64,000 nucleotides of DNA from Undaria pinnatifida (Eukaryota > Sar > Phaeophyceae > Laminariales > Alariaceae), in the NCBI GenBank assembly GCA_012845835.1, contig JABAKD010000018.1:9525759-9589758 (forward strand), in the 5' to 3' direction. The notes beneath the pieces were generated by a model. That model made no database searches. It was not told the origin of the DNA and worked only from the letters and a program-made list of their open reading frames with translations. Positions 1-10,179 of this stretch are shown here, in pieces; the stretch's first letter is position 1, and every line of letters starts with the position of its first letter. Made by a program: the position numbers and the translations under genes.

Positions 1-770
1 ACCTCTGCCAGCGTCGGTCACGCGAAGAGGTCACTCCGTCGACCGATCTACTGTGCCCGGACCGAGCAGCAGGAGCACCTCGGACGAAGTGCCTCCGCAA
101 GTCTCCGCACGTTTGATATTTAAGTGCACCGTCGGTAGAGTCAAATACGTCGGTAAGCAGGGATTGTACGGTTCCCTGTTCCCTATATCACAGAGCTCCG
201 CAATTATTCGAGAAACCCTCACTTTTGTTGGTCCTTCATCCTTCAACTACTGATTGATACGAGATGATCCATGGTCAACGCAACGCACGCGCACATACAA
301 ATGTGCACTTGGCACTCTGATCCGACCCAGACCGAGTCCCACCCGGATCTGAGCCCGTCAAACTGACCCCGGATATGTAACTAGCCGCCGGCAGGGCCCA
401 CCAAACACCCTGATCCCACGCCGACCATCGAGGTTCGGCTGCGCAGCCAGAAAAACCGTAATGTCTCGAATAGGTGGTAAGGTCCTGCGTAGCCGGCCAT
501 CTACGCACGGGCAAAGTGCTCGCTTTTGCTCCCACGTACTACTGTAGTCTTCCGCGAGAGTTCTGACTACGCTCTACCTCTAGCGTCTTACCTGCTGTAA
601 CTCGTCCATAACCCCCAGGCAAAAAAAAATACGGGGGGTATATATGTAGTCTAACCGATGAAGTAAGGTGATGTCTTCTATTTTCGCTCCTCCAGGCAAG
701 TCCAAGTCTAGTCATGGCGACAACAAAAACAAAAACACCTGAAACAAATCGAAGTAGCTAGCCGACAACA
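1..770. other. no gene recognised; short dispersed-repeat similarity
   Basis: Roughly the first 65 bases resemble 49,962-50,022 in the same orientation, sharing blocks such as CCAGCG, CATGCGAAG/CACGCGAAG and CGACCGA. Bases 65-770 show no splice-bounded open frame, RNA motif or repeat that I recognise. Short open frames on both strands look random in composition. Confidence 0.35.
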
Positions 771-837
771 CACGCATGAATATAGACTATACCCTGGCTA
801 CGAGTGTTTCAAACGGAATGAGCGCGGGCACCGTTGA

Positions 838-965
838 TCCACGTACGTACCCTCCCCCCCCCCCCACCCCCCCTGCCTGGTTGGTGAAAACCCGACGTGC
901 TCCGTCCCGGCATAGTAGGGATGCGAGGGTCTATGGTCATACAACTACGGCCATGCACAAACTGA
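838..965. repeat. C-tract plus dispersed repeat (second copy near 59.13-59.21 kb)
   Basis: A run of C with few interruptions (about 850-872) is followed by a block starting GGTGAAAACCCGAC and ending near CCATGCACAA. The same block, diverged, occurs at 59,133-59,210 in the same orientation, next to another C-rich run. This is a dispersed repeat rather than coding sequence. Confidence 0.5.
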
Positions 966-1119
966 GTACAATCCCCCACACCCCCCACACCCCATATACT
1001 CGTACAGATGTTACTGCTCATTTTATATTTGCACTTTTTCTCCAGAATCCTATTTCGTAACAATCAGATCCGGGGTCACATCGCAGGCACTAGACTAGTC
1101 TCCCAACCTACAGTGTACG

Positions 1120-1312
1120 GTGCAAGAGTTATGTTTTATCGCGAGAAGGGTCAGGCGTTTTCTTTCCTCGTCGACTGGCGTCGAATAGTGCATGCACCCG
1201 TTAGGCACTAGCTTTGTGCGTGTCACTTTTTTGCAGCAGAAAAGGTTCCCTGGGGGGCTCGAACTCGAGAAATCCACCTCTAGACTATATCTTGGTCGAG
1301 AGCGCCCAGAAA
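1120..1312 (-). repeat. tRNA-derived SINE, minus strand, diverged
   Basis: Read on the minus strand, a tRNA-like box B (GAGTTCGAGCCCC, 1253-1265) is followed by a body with CAGTCGACGAGG and, near the 3' end, TCTCGCGATAAAA. The same order of box B, GTCGAC block and GCGATAAAA block occurs at 24.6, 48.3 and 14.6 kb (minus). I infer a tRNA-headed SINE family. No target duplication was resolved here. Confidence 0.5.
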
Positions 1313-2335
1313 ACAATACCCATGCCCCACATTCCTTTGTTCTGGAGGGAGGGGGGGAGGGGCGTAGGCCACCCTAAAATCGTATGATTCGCAGAATAGG
1401 GGATGCATTTATGCACCCCCTCCCCACGATCGCCTCGCGATTTCTGTGGAACCCGATGGCGCTTATTTTATTTCGGCTGTGTAGGAGGGCGGCACACCTC
1501 ATGCCAGATGAGGTTGGCGCTCAGAAACATGCAGATAGGTTTCGAGATGTCCCCGGTTGAACGGACAACGCACCACAATGTAACTGTGGACGCGTGTGTG
1601 GCGATATGACGATATCATTCTTTTTATCCCCAGCGAGGGGAGGGGGGGGTTGCTAGTTGTACTACTAACCAGCAGGTATGAGGTTTACCACTTCAGAAAC
1701 CACACCTGGGTCAGTATGTACATGTGTATTACGTATTAAATGCGTTAGCTGACGAAGATGGCTGGGAGTTAGGATCGTCGCTAACGCACAATACGATCGG
1801 ACGAATCGAGACAAAATGGTGCCATTCTTCCAAACGTAAGCAAGTGAAAAACCGCCTCGCCAGCAATGCCCCCCCCCCAACAAAATAAAACGTAAGAAGC
1901 GTGCTACGACAAGAGGCATGAGCACTTTTAGTCTGACCTGGTTTCTGAACGAAGGGGCTCCTTAACCAAAAATCGTCGAGAATAGGCCGTTTTTTTTTTT
2001 CATAATTCTCGTTGTGTACCTAGGCCATTGGATTTTTTTCGTCCTACAGCAGCTTTGTTCGGTTCCAAATAATATTTTGGGAGAGGTCTTGAGCTCCCAA
2101 ATTGAGGAACCACAGAAAAAATAATGGTTGGTGCACCTCTGTCGTAGCACGCGTCGTAACCGGGATGGTGGGACCCACCGCACATTGTACGAGGACATCA
2201 AAGTGGGGAGGTCTCGTCCACCAGTGGACTAACTAAATTCCAACCATCTTTCAAGCCGTCGTATTACCAGGTATGTGAAAATCATATTGCAAAAGTTATT
2301 GCTGACGAAGCCGAAAACCGAAAGCCCATAACTAA
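1313..2335. other. no gene recognised
   Basis: I see short open frames on both strands only, with homopolymer runs (G at about 1640, C at about 1870, T at 1990) and no splice-bounded coding segment or known motif. Confidence 0.4.
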
Positions 2336-2339
2336 AAAA

Positions 2340-2990
2340 AATATCGATATGTGCATAATGTACAGCACGGATCATACCATGCAATAAATCAACAACGCCC
2401 CACCATCCTATACCACACCACACCACACCCCGCCGAGCCACAGCACACTACATCACACCACAACAGTACCAACGCCGAACAAACACCAAAGTTCGTAATC
2501 CTCACAGCTCGCGCGCACATGTATCGGCTTATTGCAACGACTCTCTAGCTCTCTTGCACCTATATCCCCCCCCGATCACCTCCCACCTATTCCCCCTCCC
2601 GTCCTCCCCCCACGCCACCCTCTACTGTCCGCGTCCCTTGGTGCTAATCGTAGTCTAGCCGCCGTAAGATATAAACAAATCATGGTTCCGATTGTGCTGG
2701 CTCGTGTTCACTGAACGGTATATTGCTGCTGTCCGCACCTAATATAGCAAAATATCATCCTGTGGTATATCCCCACCACCATCGATATCACCATCATGAT
2801 CAACCAGCATCGACATTAACATCATGATAGTCGATATCAACACAAAGATTGATCGTCATCTATACCATTACCATGATATCAGCATCATGATAATCTTAGT
2901 GGATACCAATATCATGATATTCATCGCTACTCATGATGGTCACCAGTTATGACCCATGATTGTCATCACCAATCATGACCATCACCGCCT
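2340..2990. repeat. arm of a foldback repeat family (partner at 57.4-58.3 kb)
   Basis: The block from about 2,400 (CACCACAC-rich) through TGGTTCCGATTGTGCTGG, TCGTGTTCACTGAACG and a run of ATCATGATN-type motifs is repeated at 57,400-57,960. At 57.7-58.3 kb the same sequence forms a palindrome. Here only one arm and part of the ATCATGAT-rich core are seen. The core consists of degenerate GATATCA/ATCATGAT words. Confidence 0.6.
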
Positions 2991-3074
2991 GTTTAAGTCC
3001 GACAACCACGCACCACAAGCCCAATAGTCCACCATATATAGTGGCTTAGTGGCTAAGCTACCACTGTCCACACA

Positions 3075-3295
3075 TTAAACCACGGTAGCAGCAGCCCTAG
3101 CCTCTTCTGCCCCGCCGGTAACGGCGTGCTTTACAAACCTTCCCCGAACTTCGGCCAACGATGCACTCGAGCCTCTGCGTCCAGCTCCACGTGCGCCTCT
3201 CCTTGCGCCTGAGCCAGCAGCCCCACCAATTCCCGGTCTCTCCAACCCGAGGATTCCCGCCGACACTTCGCTCGGCGAAGACACACTCCCCTAAA
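3075..3295 (-). CDS. possible exon, unknown protein (tentative)
   Basis: One minus-strand frame across this segment reads as an amphipathic stretch containing ELVGLLAQAQGEAHVEL and ends at GGGGAAG|GTTTGT, an acceptable splice donor near 3,144. Composition is protein-like and on the same strand as the better exons at 7.4-8.3 kb. No family is recognised and the acceptor is not defined. It could be chance open sequence in GC-rich DNA. Confidence 0.22.
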
Positions 3296-3379
3296 CTAAA
3301 GCGGTGAACTTCAGGCTTCCAAGCTCCGCCAACTTCGATCCCGCTGTGCCGCCCGGTACCCCGGACGCTTGTCCCCAGG

Positions 3380-3760
3380 GGCTTCCGGCGGCGCCCCACG
3401 GCTCATCATCACCATCGCCAACAGTACCGCTACCATCGCCCCTTCTTTCAGCGCCGGCGGCAGCAGCATCACTATCACCATCGCCAACAGCACAACTACC
3501 ATCGCCCCTTATTTCAGCGCCGGCGGCAGTAGCATCACCCTGAGCGGCGGCAGTGGCGTCATCCTCAACGATCACCTTGGCATACCCTTAGCGGCGGCAG
3601 TGGCATCATCCTTAGCGGGGGCAGTGGCATCATCCTTAGCGGCAGCAGTGGCATCATCCTTAACGGCGGCAGTGGCAAAATACTTTACGGCCGCAGTGGT
3701 ATCGCCCTTAACGGCGGCAGCGGCTATTATTCTCAGCGGTGGCATCCAAGGCGGGTTCAC
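3380..3760. repeat. degenerate ~30-bp GC-rich tandem repeat
   Basis: Units built on GCGGCGGCAGTGGCATCATC recur with a period near 30 bp in the second half (3,540-3,740). A related GCCGGCGGCAGCAGCATCAC motif recurs in the first half. Both strands stay open because the unit length is near a multiple of three, so the Ala/Gly/Ser-rich frames are not evidence of coding. Confidence 0.6.
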
Positions 3761-3828
3761 TGGTAAATGGCAACACTTCTGGTGCTCTCGACATCCTCCG
3801 TATGGATGAATCTGTAATTGAGGGAGCT

Positions 3829-4752
3829 CGAGGCCCCCGTTCCAGACCCCCTCTCACCGCCAACTCCAATGTGCGTCCAACACCGTAGCTCTGGCAAAAG
3901 CTGTAGAGTCAGACCCCGTAGCATGCCCGTTCCAGACCCCCCCTCACCGGCGACGCTCCAATGCGCGTCCAACACTGCACCTCTGGCAAAAGCTGTAGTG
4001 TCAGACCCCGTAGCATGCCTGTTACAGGCCGCCTCTCACCGAAGATGCTCCAACGTGCGTCCAACACTGCAGCTCTGGCAAAAGCTGTAGTGTCAGACCC
4101 TGTAGCATGCCCGTTCCAGACCCCCCCTCACCGGCGACGCTCCAATGCGCGCCCAACACTGCACTTCTGGCAAAAGCTGTAGTGTCAGACCCTGTAGCAT
4201 GCCTGTTACAGGCCGCCTCTCACCGAAGATGCTCCAATGTGCGTCCAACACTGCAGCTCTGGCAAAAGCTGTAGTGTCAGACCCTGTAGCATGCCCGTTC
4301 CAGACCCCTTCTCACCAAAAATGCTCCAATGCGCGCCCAACACTGCACTTCTGGCAAAAGCTATAGTGTCAGACCCCGTAGCATGCCCGTTCCAGACCCC
4401 TTCTCACCGAAAATGCTCTAATGCGCGCCCAACACTGCACTTCTGGTAAAAGCTGTAGTGTCAGACCCTGTAGCATGCCCGTTCCGGACCCCCCCCTAAC
4501 CGGCAACGCTCCAATGCGGGTCCAACACTGCACCTCTGGCAAAAGCTGTAGTGTCAGACCCGGTAGCATGCCCGTTCCAGACCCCCTCTCACCGAAGATG
4601 CTCCAATGCGCGCCCAACACTGCACTTCTGGCAAAAGCTGTAGTGTCAGACCCGGTAGCATGCCTGTTCCAGACCCCCCCTCACCGGCAACGCTCCAATG
4701 CGCGTCCAACACTGCACCTCTGGCAAAAGCTGTAGTGTCAGACCCGGTAGCA
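3829..4752. repeat. 92-bp minisatellite, about 10 units
   Basis: GTAGCATGCC(C/T)GTT recurs with a spacing of 92 bp from 3,920 to 4,660, with a degenerate first unit at 3,829. Each unit carries CAGACCCC, GATGCTCCAATG, CCAACACTGCA and GGCAAAAGCTGTAGTGTCAG. Some alternate units share the variants TGTTACAGGCC and GAAGATGCTCC, suggesting duplication by pairs. Since 92 is not divisible by 3, the array shifts frame every unit and cannot encode a periodic protein. Its right edge merges with a coding-like minus-strand frame at 4.7-5.0 kb. Confidence 0.85.
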
Positions 4753-5182
4753 TCCGCCGCGGGAGATTCCTTGGGAGAATCAAAGAGTGGAGATGCCGCG
4801 GACGCCGTTCTTCGACCCCGTTCGCCGGCGACGATCCCATCCACGTCCAACACTGAAGCCGTAGAAGAAGCTGTATCGTCAAACGCGGTACCGTCAGGCC
4901 CAGTAGGGTCGCCGCGCGGAGATTCCCCAGAAAGATCAAAGGGCGATATCTCGGACCCGACCCTGTTGAGGTCGCGGCGCTGGACTACGACGATTTTATG
5001 CGCAGCGGAGTCGAGCCACCCCGCAAAGTCCACGCCGTCACGCTTCCCATGACTCTTTCACTCCCACCATTACCACCCGCACACCACGCCGCACCACCCT
5101 CGACAAGCCCAGTAACGTACATTTCCGGGTACCCGACGGCCTCATCACCTACATAACTCACTTTTTGATCACCCGCTTCCAA
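4690..5182 (-). CDS. coding-like segment, unknown acidic Ser/Thr/Asp-rich protein (tentative)
   Basis: Two minus-strand frames here have protein-like composition. The 4.99-5.18 kb part includes GYPEMYVTGLVEGG. The 4.7-5.03 kb part includes FDLSGESPRGDPTGPD, SVLDVDGIVAGERG and then SVAGEGGSGTG. The second frame contains two in-frame imperfect repeats (ESPRGDPTGPDGTAF and ESPAADATGSDTTAF), and the 92-bp minisatellite is an out-of-frame expansion of the second one. No known domain is visible. I infer an exon or decayed exon of the minus-strand gene whose clearer exons lie at 7.4-8.3 kb. Boundaries are not fixed by splice sites. Confidence 0.28.
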
Positions 5183-5304
5183 TGATATGGAGGTGTTCGG
5201 TAGAAGCTCCCAGAGGTCTTGGTCGAGTACACCCGCGTCACCCCCGTTACCGTCTCTGCTCTAGAACCGCCACCGCCACCGTCAATACTACCGCCGACAC
5301 TTAC

Positions 5305-5560
5305 GCCGCCGATGTTGCTGCTGCACCCTAATCCGCCGGCAGACAAGACATCGTCCGCACCGTGTTTCACCACCGCCTCCTTCTTCTTCCCCTCCTCCTC
5401 CTCCTCATCCTCCTCCTCCAATGTTACCCTCGCGCCCCCCACGCCCCTTCCCTCCTCCTCCCCCCTCCCTGCTACTCTCTTCTCCACCGCTTCCTTCCTC
5501 ACCAACCTTCTCTGCATCGTCCCAGCGATTGCCCAGGTCGACAAAGCTTCCAACACATGA
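5305..5560 (-). CDS. possible exon, basic then Glu-rich (first of two diverged copies)
   Basis: The minus-strand frame begins near LEALSTWAIAGTMQRRLV, runs through a Glu-rich run and ends in CSSNIGG directly before GTAAGT, a strong donor (exon end at 5,305). A related frame lies at 6,530-6,750 with LEALSTWAIARTVQRRVV, so the encoded sequence is retained between copies better than the C/T-rich DNA alone would predict. The acceptor is unclear. The Glu run sits on a CTCCTC microsatellite, so part of the frame is low complexity. Confidence 0.3.
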
Positions 5561-6020
5561 ATCCATCAAGACACATATTTCCGAGAAGAGATGCTTCCTC
5601 AGCAAACTTCTAGCCCTTCTCGGAAGAGACGGATTCCCCCCCCCCGCCCTTCGCCGCCACAGGGTCTCCACAACCCGATAGAGCTTCCAACACGTTAAAC
5701 GACAACCACAGCTGTCCGGACGAAGGTGCTTTATCTCGACACCCCCAGCACCGCTCGGGCGAGACGCGCAACACAGTATGACCGAAGAAAAACGAAATCC
5801 CCGCAAAATCTTGCGTAAACTACTGCACAATCGATCTATCTCCACAATAAGAAACACATCACCGTAGATAACAAGACTCACACGATTGGGCACGAATGTA
5901 GGGGATACACACCGCAAACCTTCGGAGGCAGGCAAACACGTCTTCTACTCTCTACACCCCCCCCCAAACCTCCGATACAAGGCGTGTATCGGCGCTTGGC
6001 GCTACGGCAGTGGTCCGTGT
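5330..6020. repeat. tandem segmental duplication, copy 1
   Basis: This block aligns with 6,533-7,320. Shared landmarks in order are GATTGCCCAGGTCGACAA, CGAGAAGAGATGCT, ACAGGGTCTCCACAAC, TGTCCGGACGAAG, the ACACTGC/ACACAGTATGA region, CTCCACAATAAGAAACAC and GCTACGGCAGTGGTCCG. Copy 1 is shorter in the Pro/Leu-rich part. A further small block at 6,430-6,530 matches 7,317-7,410, so the original unit was probably about 0.9-1.0 kb and was duplicated with its flanks. Confidence 0.7.
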
Positions 6021-6529
6021 ACAGTGCTGGTTCAGTAGTGCCTGTTGCCGCTCTGCACGACTGGAACTCGGTAATTCGATTTCCGGTGGCGGTACTATAC
6101 CCAACAGTGCTGGCTGGCGTCCTGTAAACTGCCGGTATTGTTAGCTGGCACGTACAGGCACTACACGAGGACCAACCCAGTATTCTGTATCGACGTGTTG
6201 CCTTACGCTGGGGCCATTCCTCCATCACGATTTTCCGCCCTCATGTCGTTCACGATCGTTCGGAGGAAGGCCTGCCGTGGCCTACGGGAACATAAACATC
6301 TCACATCGGCCAACGACGGACGTGGCGGTACGCCCCCCCTCCCATCCAGCGCAAGCAACACAAGGAGGGAGGCTTCCAAGGGAGTGTTTAGTTAGTTGTA
6401 TACTCTACCGATATCCAAGTACCTACCCGAGCACGACGCCAACAACCAGATTTGGTACCCAGGTTCCTGAAAGTGTACACCCTATGCTAAACGCAGCCTT
6501 GGAGGCTTCTGTGAGACTACTATCTCCCC

Positions 6530-6760
6530 AATCCATCGGCAGCCAAGACATCTTCGGCACTGTGCTCCATCGCCTCCTTCTCTTCCTCCTCCTCCAAGGC
6601 CACCCTTGCGTCCCCCACGCCCCGCCCCCCCTCCGGCCCCCTCTCCGATACTCTCTTCTCCGCTTTTTCCTTCCTCACTACCCTCCTCTGCACCGTCCTA
6701 GCGATTGCCCAGGTCGACAATGCTTCCAATGCACCAACTGATAAAAGCCGCTTTCCGAGA
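6530..6760 (-). pseudogene. second, diverged copy of the 5.3-kb exon-like segment
   Basis: The minus frame carries LEALSTWAIARTVQRRVV, then VRKEKAEKRVSERG and EDVLAADGLGR before a stop. At the place where copy 1 has GTAAGT the sequence reads ATAGTA, so the donor is lost. I infer a decayed exon duplicate. Confidence that it was ever coding rests on the conserved amino-acid string shared with copy 1. Confidence 0.28.
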
Positions 6761-7320
6761 AGAGATGCTCCATCGGCAAACTCCCACCCCTTCTTGGAAG
6801 AGACGGACACGCCCCCCCCCCCCCCCCGTTACCGTTTCCTTCTCTTTCCTCCGCCGACATCCCGGTGCCCTCAACGCCCCCTCCCCCTCCCCCATATCGA
6901 GTTCACCCCCCCCACCCCTCCGCCTCCGCCACCACAGGGTCTCCACAACTCGATAGAGCTTCCGACACGTCAAAATACAACTACAACTGTCCGGACGAAG
7001 GGGTTTCCTCTCGACACTCCCAACACCGCTCGGGCGAGACGGACAACACTGCATGAACAAACAAAAAAACAAACAAAAAACCGGCGCATCCCAAAATCCC
7101 CGCAAAAGCCAACGTAAATAACGGCATGTTCGATCTATCTCCACAATAAGAAACACGCCACCGTAGATATCAAGACTTAGACGATTGGACACGTATGTAG
7201 GAGATACTCTGCTCGAACCTTCGGGGGCAGGCAAACACGCCTTCTACTCTCTAACCCCCCCCCCGAAACTCCGATACCAGGCATGTGCCGGCGCTTGCCG
7301 CTACGGCAGTGGTCCGAGCA
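6533..7320. repeat. tandem segmental duplication, copy 2
   Basis: This is the partner of 5,330-6,020, with the same landmark order. It contains an insert with C runs (about 6,812-6,828 and 6,901-6,915), which accounts for its greater length. Confidence 0.7.
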
Positions 7321-7428
7321 CGATGCCAAAACCAAGTTTGGCACCCAGGTTCCTAACAGTGTATACCATTTGCTAAACGCACCCTTGGAAGCTTCTGTGA
7401 GACTACGATGGGTGCGAGCATTGGCTAC

Positions 7429-7730
7429 CTACTGTAGCCAAGCAGCTCCCGTCGCGCCTTGGAATCCTCCAAGATGTCGGCGGCCGAAAGTAACCCGATC
7501 GCCTCCAGCTCCGCAGCGGTCGTCTGCACCTGGGAGCTCGTTTGCTCCTCCAAGACTTTGAAGGTATCTGTGTGAACCTTGTCGAGGCTGAACTCCTTCT
7601 CCAGAGCCTTCCCAAAGGATGTTCCGGCCAACGCTAACACGTCGTAGTGTGCCAAGCCTCCCTTCAGCACTGCGAGCCCAGAAACGCGGGGTTGGCCTAT
7701 GGCGACTGTCCCGAAAAACTCAGAATAGTC
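7429..7730 (-). CDS. splice-bounded exon, unknown protein
   Basis: On the minus strand a pyrimidine-rich stretch and GTTACAG precede an open exon of 302 bp that ends at CTACAGTAG|GTAGCC. The frame starts in phase 0 and leaves two bases at the donor. The peptide looks like a folded, mostly helical protein: it includes LKGGLAHYDVLALAGTSFGK, then KVLEEQTSSQ and a leucine/alanine-rich helix near LLSAADILED. The complementary strand and other frames lack such composition. No family is recognised. It is the best-looking exon of the 3-8.3 kb region and shares strand with the 8.05-kb exon 0.3 kb upstream, although their splice phases do not join directly, so another exon or a frameshift lies between them. 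Confidence 0.45.
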
Positions 7731-7739
7731 CTGTAACGT

Positions 7740-8046
7740 ACACCAGGGGATTGAGTAATAATATAAGGGGGGGAAATGTAATTAATTAATATCATATGGG
7801 ACGATTATTTTCGGTTGATAATATATTTTCGGGACTCGGGGGGGGGGGGGAGGGGAGAAATCAACTAATTGAATACTTGGTACCTGGCATGGGATAATGA
7901 TGTCGGGTTAATTCTTTATTTTCGGATGCACGGAGGGTAACGGCAATTAAATAATGAACTAAGGGGTAAATGTTGACCATCTTGCTCTACAATAACTCAA
8001 AAAAGAAAGCTGACTCCAGATCTTCCGATGGCTTCCTTGGATTTAC
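7740..8046 (-). other. probable intron or intergenic AT-rich spacer
   Basis: This is an AT-rich stretch with a G run (about 7,839-7,850), lying between a GTAAAT donor at 8,046 and a TTACAG acceptor at 7,731 on the minus strand. The size and polypyrimidine tract fit an intron, but the flanking phases (2 and 0) do not match. Confidence 0.3.
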
Positions 8047-8310
8047 CTTGTTATTAATAGTGCGAACCTCGCTGGGCAGCGACTTGGGGCACCGCGAGCA
8101 ACAGAGAAAAAGGCATATACTTTGGGTGTGTCGTCATCCGCCACGGCCCTTGTGCGGACAATATAGATATTACTGCGGGGACGGCCGATCATGGCTTCCT
8201 GTGCAGTGGAGAGGAACTTGTACTCACGTAAAAGCGAGACCAAAGCGCACATCTTTTCGATGATGGAAACCCCTCCTATTTTAAATTGCACGAACCGAGC
8301 TGCTGCTGCT
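8047..8310 (-). CDS. splice-bounded exon, unknown protein
   Basis: The minus-strand open frame includes GGVSIIEKMCALVSLLREYK, then STAQEAMIGRPRSNIYIVRT and KVYAFFSVARG, and ends at AACAAG|GTAAAT. The hydrophobic/charged pattern is that of a globular protein. The 5' boundary is uncertain because the frame runs into the CAG/CTG-rich tract beginning at 8,296. I recognise no family. Together with 7.43-7.73 kb it argues for a minus-strand gene here, intact or recently decayed. Confidence 0.42.
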
Positions 8311-8712
8311 GCTTGTACTTCTGCTAGCTGCTAGTGGATGCGGCTGGCTTTGCTGAGTTCTACCGTCTGCCTACTGCTTCTGCCGCCTGCTGTTGGGTGT
8401 TGATGCCCCTGCTGGCTGCTACTGGCTAGTGCTGGATTAGTTTCCTAATGCTGCCTGCTCTCTGCCTGATGCTGGCTGCTACCTTGCTATTAATAGCTGC
8501 TGGTTCTGGTTGCGTTAGCTGCTGCCACTGGCTCCTGCTGCTGGCTTACGATGCTGGCTACTACTGCATTGCTGACTGCTGCTGCCTGCTCTCCGCCAGC
8601 TTCTGCTGCTGCTGCCTGCTGGTTGCTATCTTACTAACTGCTTCTATTAGTAGCTGCTGGTTCCTGCTGCTAGCTTATGATGCTGCCGGCTGCTGCGCAC
8701 TGCTGCTGATGA
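8296..8712. repeat. CTG-rich degenerate microsatellite
   Basis: GCTGCTGGCT, TGCTGCCTGCT and TAGCTGCTGGTTC recur irregularly for about 400 bp. Open frames across it are Leu/Cys/Ala homopolymer-like and are rejected as genes. Confidence 0.8.
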
Positions 8713-8719
8713 CTTTTGC

Positions 8720-9735
8720 GCCACGACCGTCCACCATCAACCAACACAGACAACTTGACGACAGTTGAAAATATCCTGCTTCGAGAGTTCCTAGCGACAT
8801 GTATTCTATACACTAGATGTCCCGATTCAAGAGCGCCCCGTGACACGCCGAAGCAAGCGCTCTTAACTACACATTGCTCTTATCTGTAGTAAGGCATATA
8901 TAGCTTTTAGAATAGGCGGGACATGACGATTTGACCGAGCGCTCTCATCCTGGGCGCTCTTAAATCGGGGTGCCCGCTGTAGCGCTACCGCACCTCACGT
9001 TTTGTGGACTTCATCCACCATTCAACGGCCCACCAGACTCACAGATAAATTACGGTTCAAACTGTTACTTCCGGGACTCATACAACACTCCCCCATATAC
9101 TTGTAGCTATGATATGACTATCGCCAACTACGTACATATATGGAATGTACTGCATGATAACACGTTGGTATCTTACTGTAGTTCCAAAATATAGCCCCTC
9201 CGCCATTTGGGGTATAGGGGCCGGCTCTATTCTTAGTTACTTAATACGGTATACCTTGTACCAGGTATGTACTTAGGTCAAGTATCGATTTTCGGGGTTC
9301 GGGGAACATAAATAGTGTGCGGGGGGAGCAGGGGGGGGCATATACTTGTACCAGTTTGCAATTTGAAGCGCTCTTCTTGCGGTTAGGTCGAATTCGAGAA
9401 GATATTGGGGTGGGAGAGGCACGGCTCGTAGTTTCGGCGGCACGATCAACGATAGTGCACAGCCTGTGCTTGCCACCATCACCTCTACCATCGTAACCGC
9501 GAGAAGAATAAATGCCTGGTACGGAGCGATCAATGCAAGACCGCGTCTGGTTAACGAGAAGAGCGATATATACAGCACCAGTACAATGCAAGACCGCTTC
9601 TGGTTAACATGGGTGGGAGTATACAGTAATTGATCTAAGCGCTTGGTTTCGCGCATGTGGCCAAAAGAGCCAATCACTGTTACGGAGCCACTCCGGACAC
9701 TTTCTGGTCTTTATTTGTTGTTCGAGTAAAAATAT
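8720..9735. other. no gene recognised
   Basis: A direct repeat of GCAAGACCGC(G/T)TCTGGTTAAC occurs at about 9,535 and 9,588. Otherwise there are only short random-looking open frames. No splice-bounded exon or RNA motif is seen. Confidence 0.4.
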
Positions 9736-9739
9736 ACTA

Positions 9740-9812
9740 TGTACCAGGGGGGCTTCAACGCGGTGGGCTGCCGCCCGCCTTGGCTCCGCGAATGCCCGTA
9801 ATTTTCGTGGAT
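9740..9812. repeat. GC-rich short repeat (copy at 14,215-14,285)
   Basis: GGGGGGCTTC is followed by CGCGG and GCC(G/T)CCCGCCT, GGCTCCGCG and ATGCCCG. The same order occurs at 14.22-14.28 kb. The sequence can form GC-rich hairpins. It is a short dispersed repeat of unknown origin. Confidence 0.55.
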
Positions 9813-9989
9813 GCATGACATATATTATGAGTATATAATTACACGCAAATCGAGGCTGTACATGCGCCAGCACTGCCAAGGGGTACATTCGAATAAATCG
9901 TGTTTGAAAAAGAAAAAAAACACACCGGAATCAGCTGCTAAAAAGTCACAGAACAAATTGCGTCATGCTGCGCACATTGACGAACGAAA

Positions 9990-10165
9990 CAACCCCACCT
10001 AAAGTAAAAATACTAACACCAACCAATGTAGTGGAGAAAAACATTTGTTTATAAAAGAAAAGGACCCCTCCCAAAAACGTTTCACACACATAGCATGGTA
10101 CAAGTACCAGCAAGCAGATTCAAAATTTGTCGAACTCACACCTGATGTCCTGAAAATATATACAT
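9990..10165 (+). repeat. dispersed ~170-bp repeat R1
   Basis: The block starts CCCCACCTAAAGTA, continues with ACACCAACCA, AGGACCCCTCCCA, AAGTACCAGCAAGCAG, CGAACTCACACCTGATGTCC and ends in an A/T tail. Copies occur at 10.65-10.84, 29.54-30.26 (split by a transposon), 30.66-30.77, 31.51-31.69, 33.72-33.82 (partial) and 44.49-44.73 kb, all in the same orientation. It has no coding capacity. Confidence 0.8.
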
Positions 10166-10179
10166 GTATTTAAATATTA

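Noticed and set aside
3304-3809. Overlapping Ala/Gly/Ser/Pro-rich frames on both strands
   Set aside because: The sequence is a GC-rich tandem repeat; openness on both strands reflects period, not selection.
3829-4752. CRISPR array
   Set aside because: The units are contiguous 92-bp repeats without unique spacers, in a eukaryotic context. The same reasoning applies to the arrays at 38.8, 40.0 and 44.8 kb.
5219-5560. Pro/Ser-rich plus-strand frames over CTCCTC tracts
   Set aside because: Low complexity; the minus strand has the better-supported frame with a GTAAGT donor.
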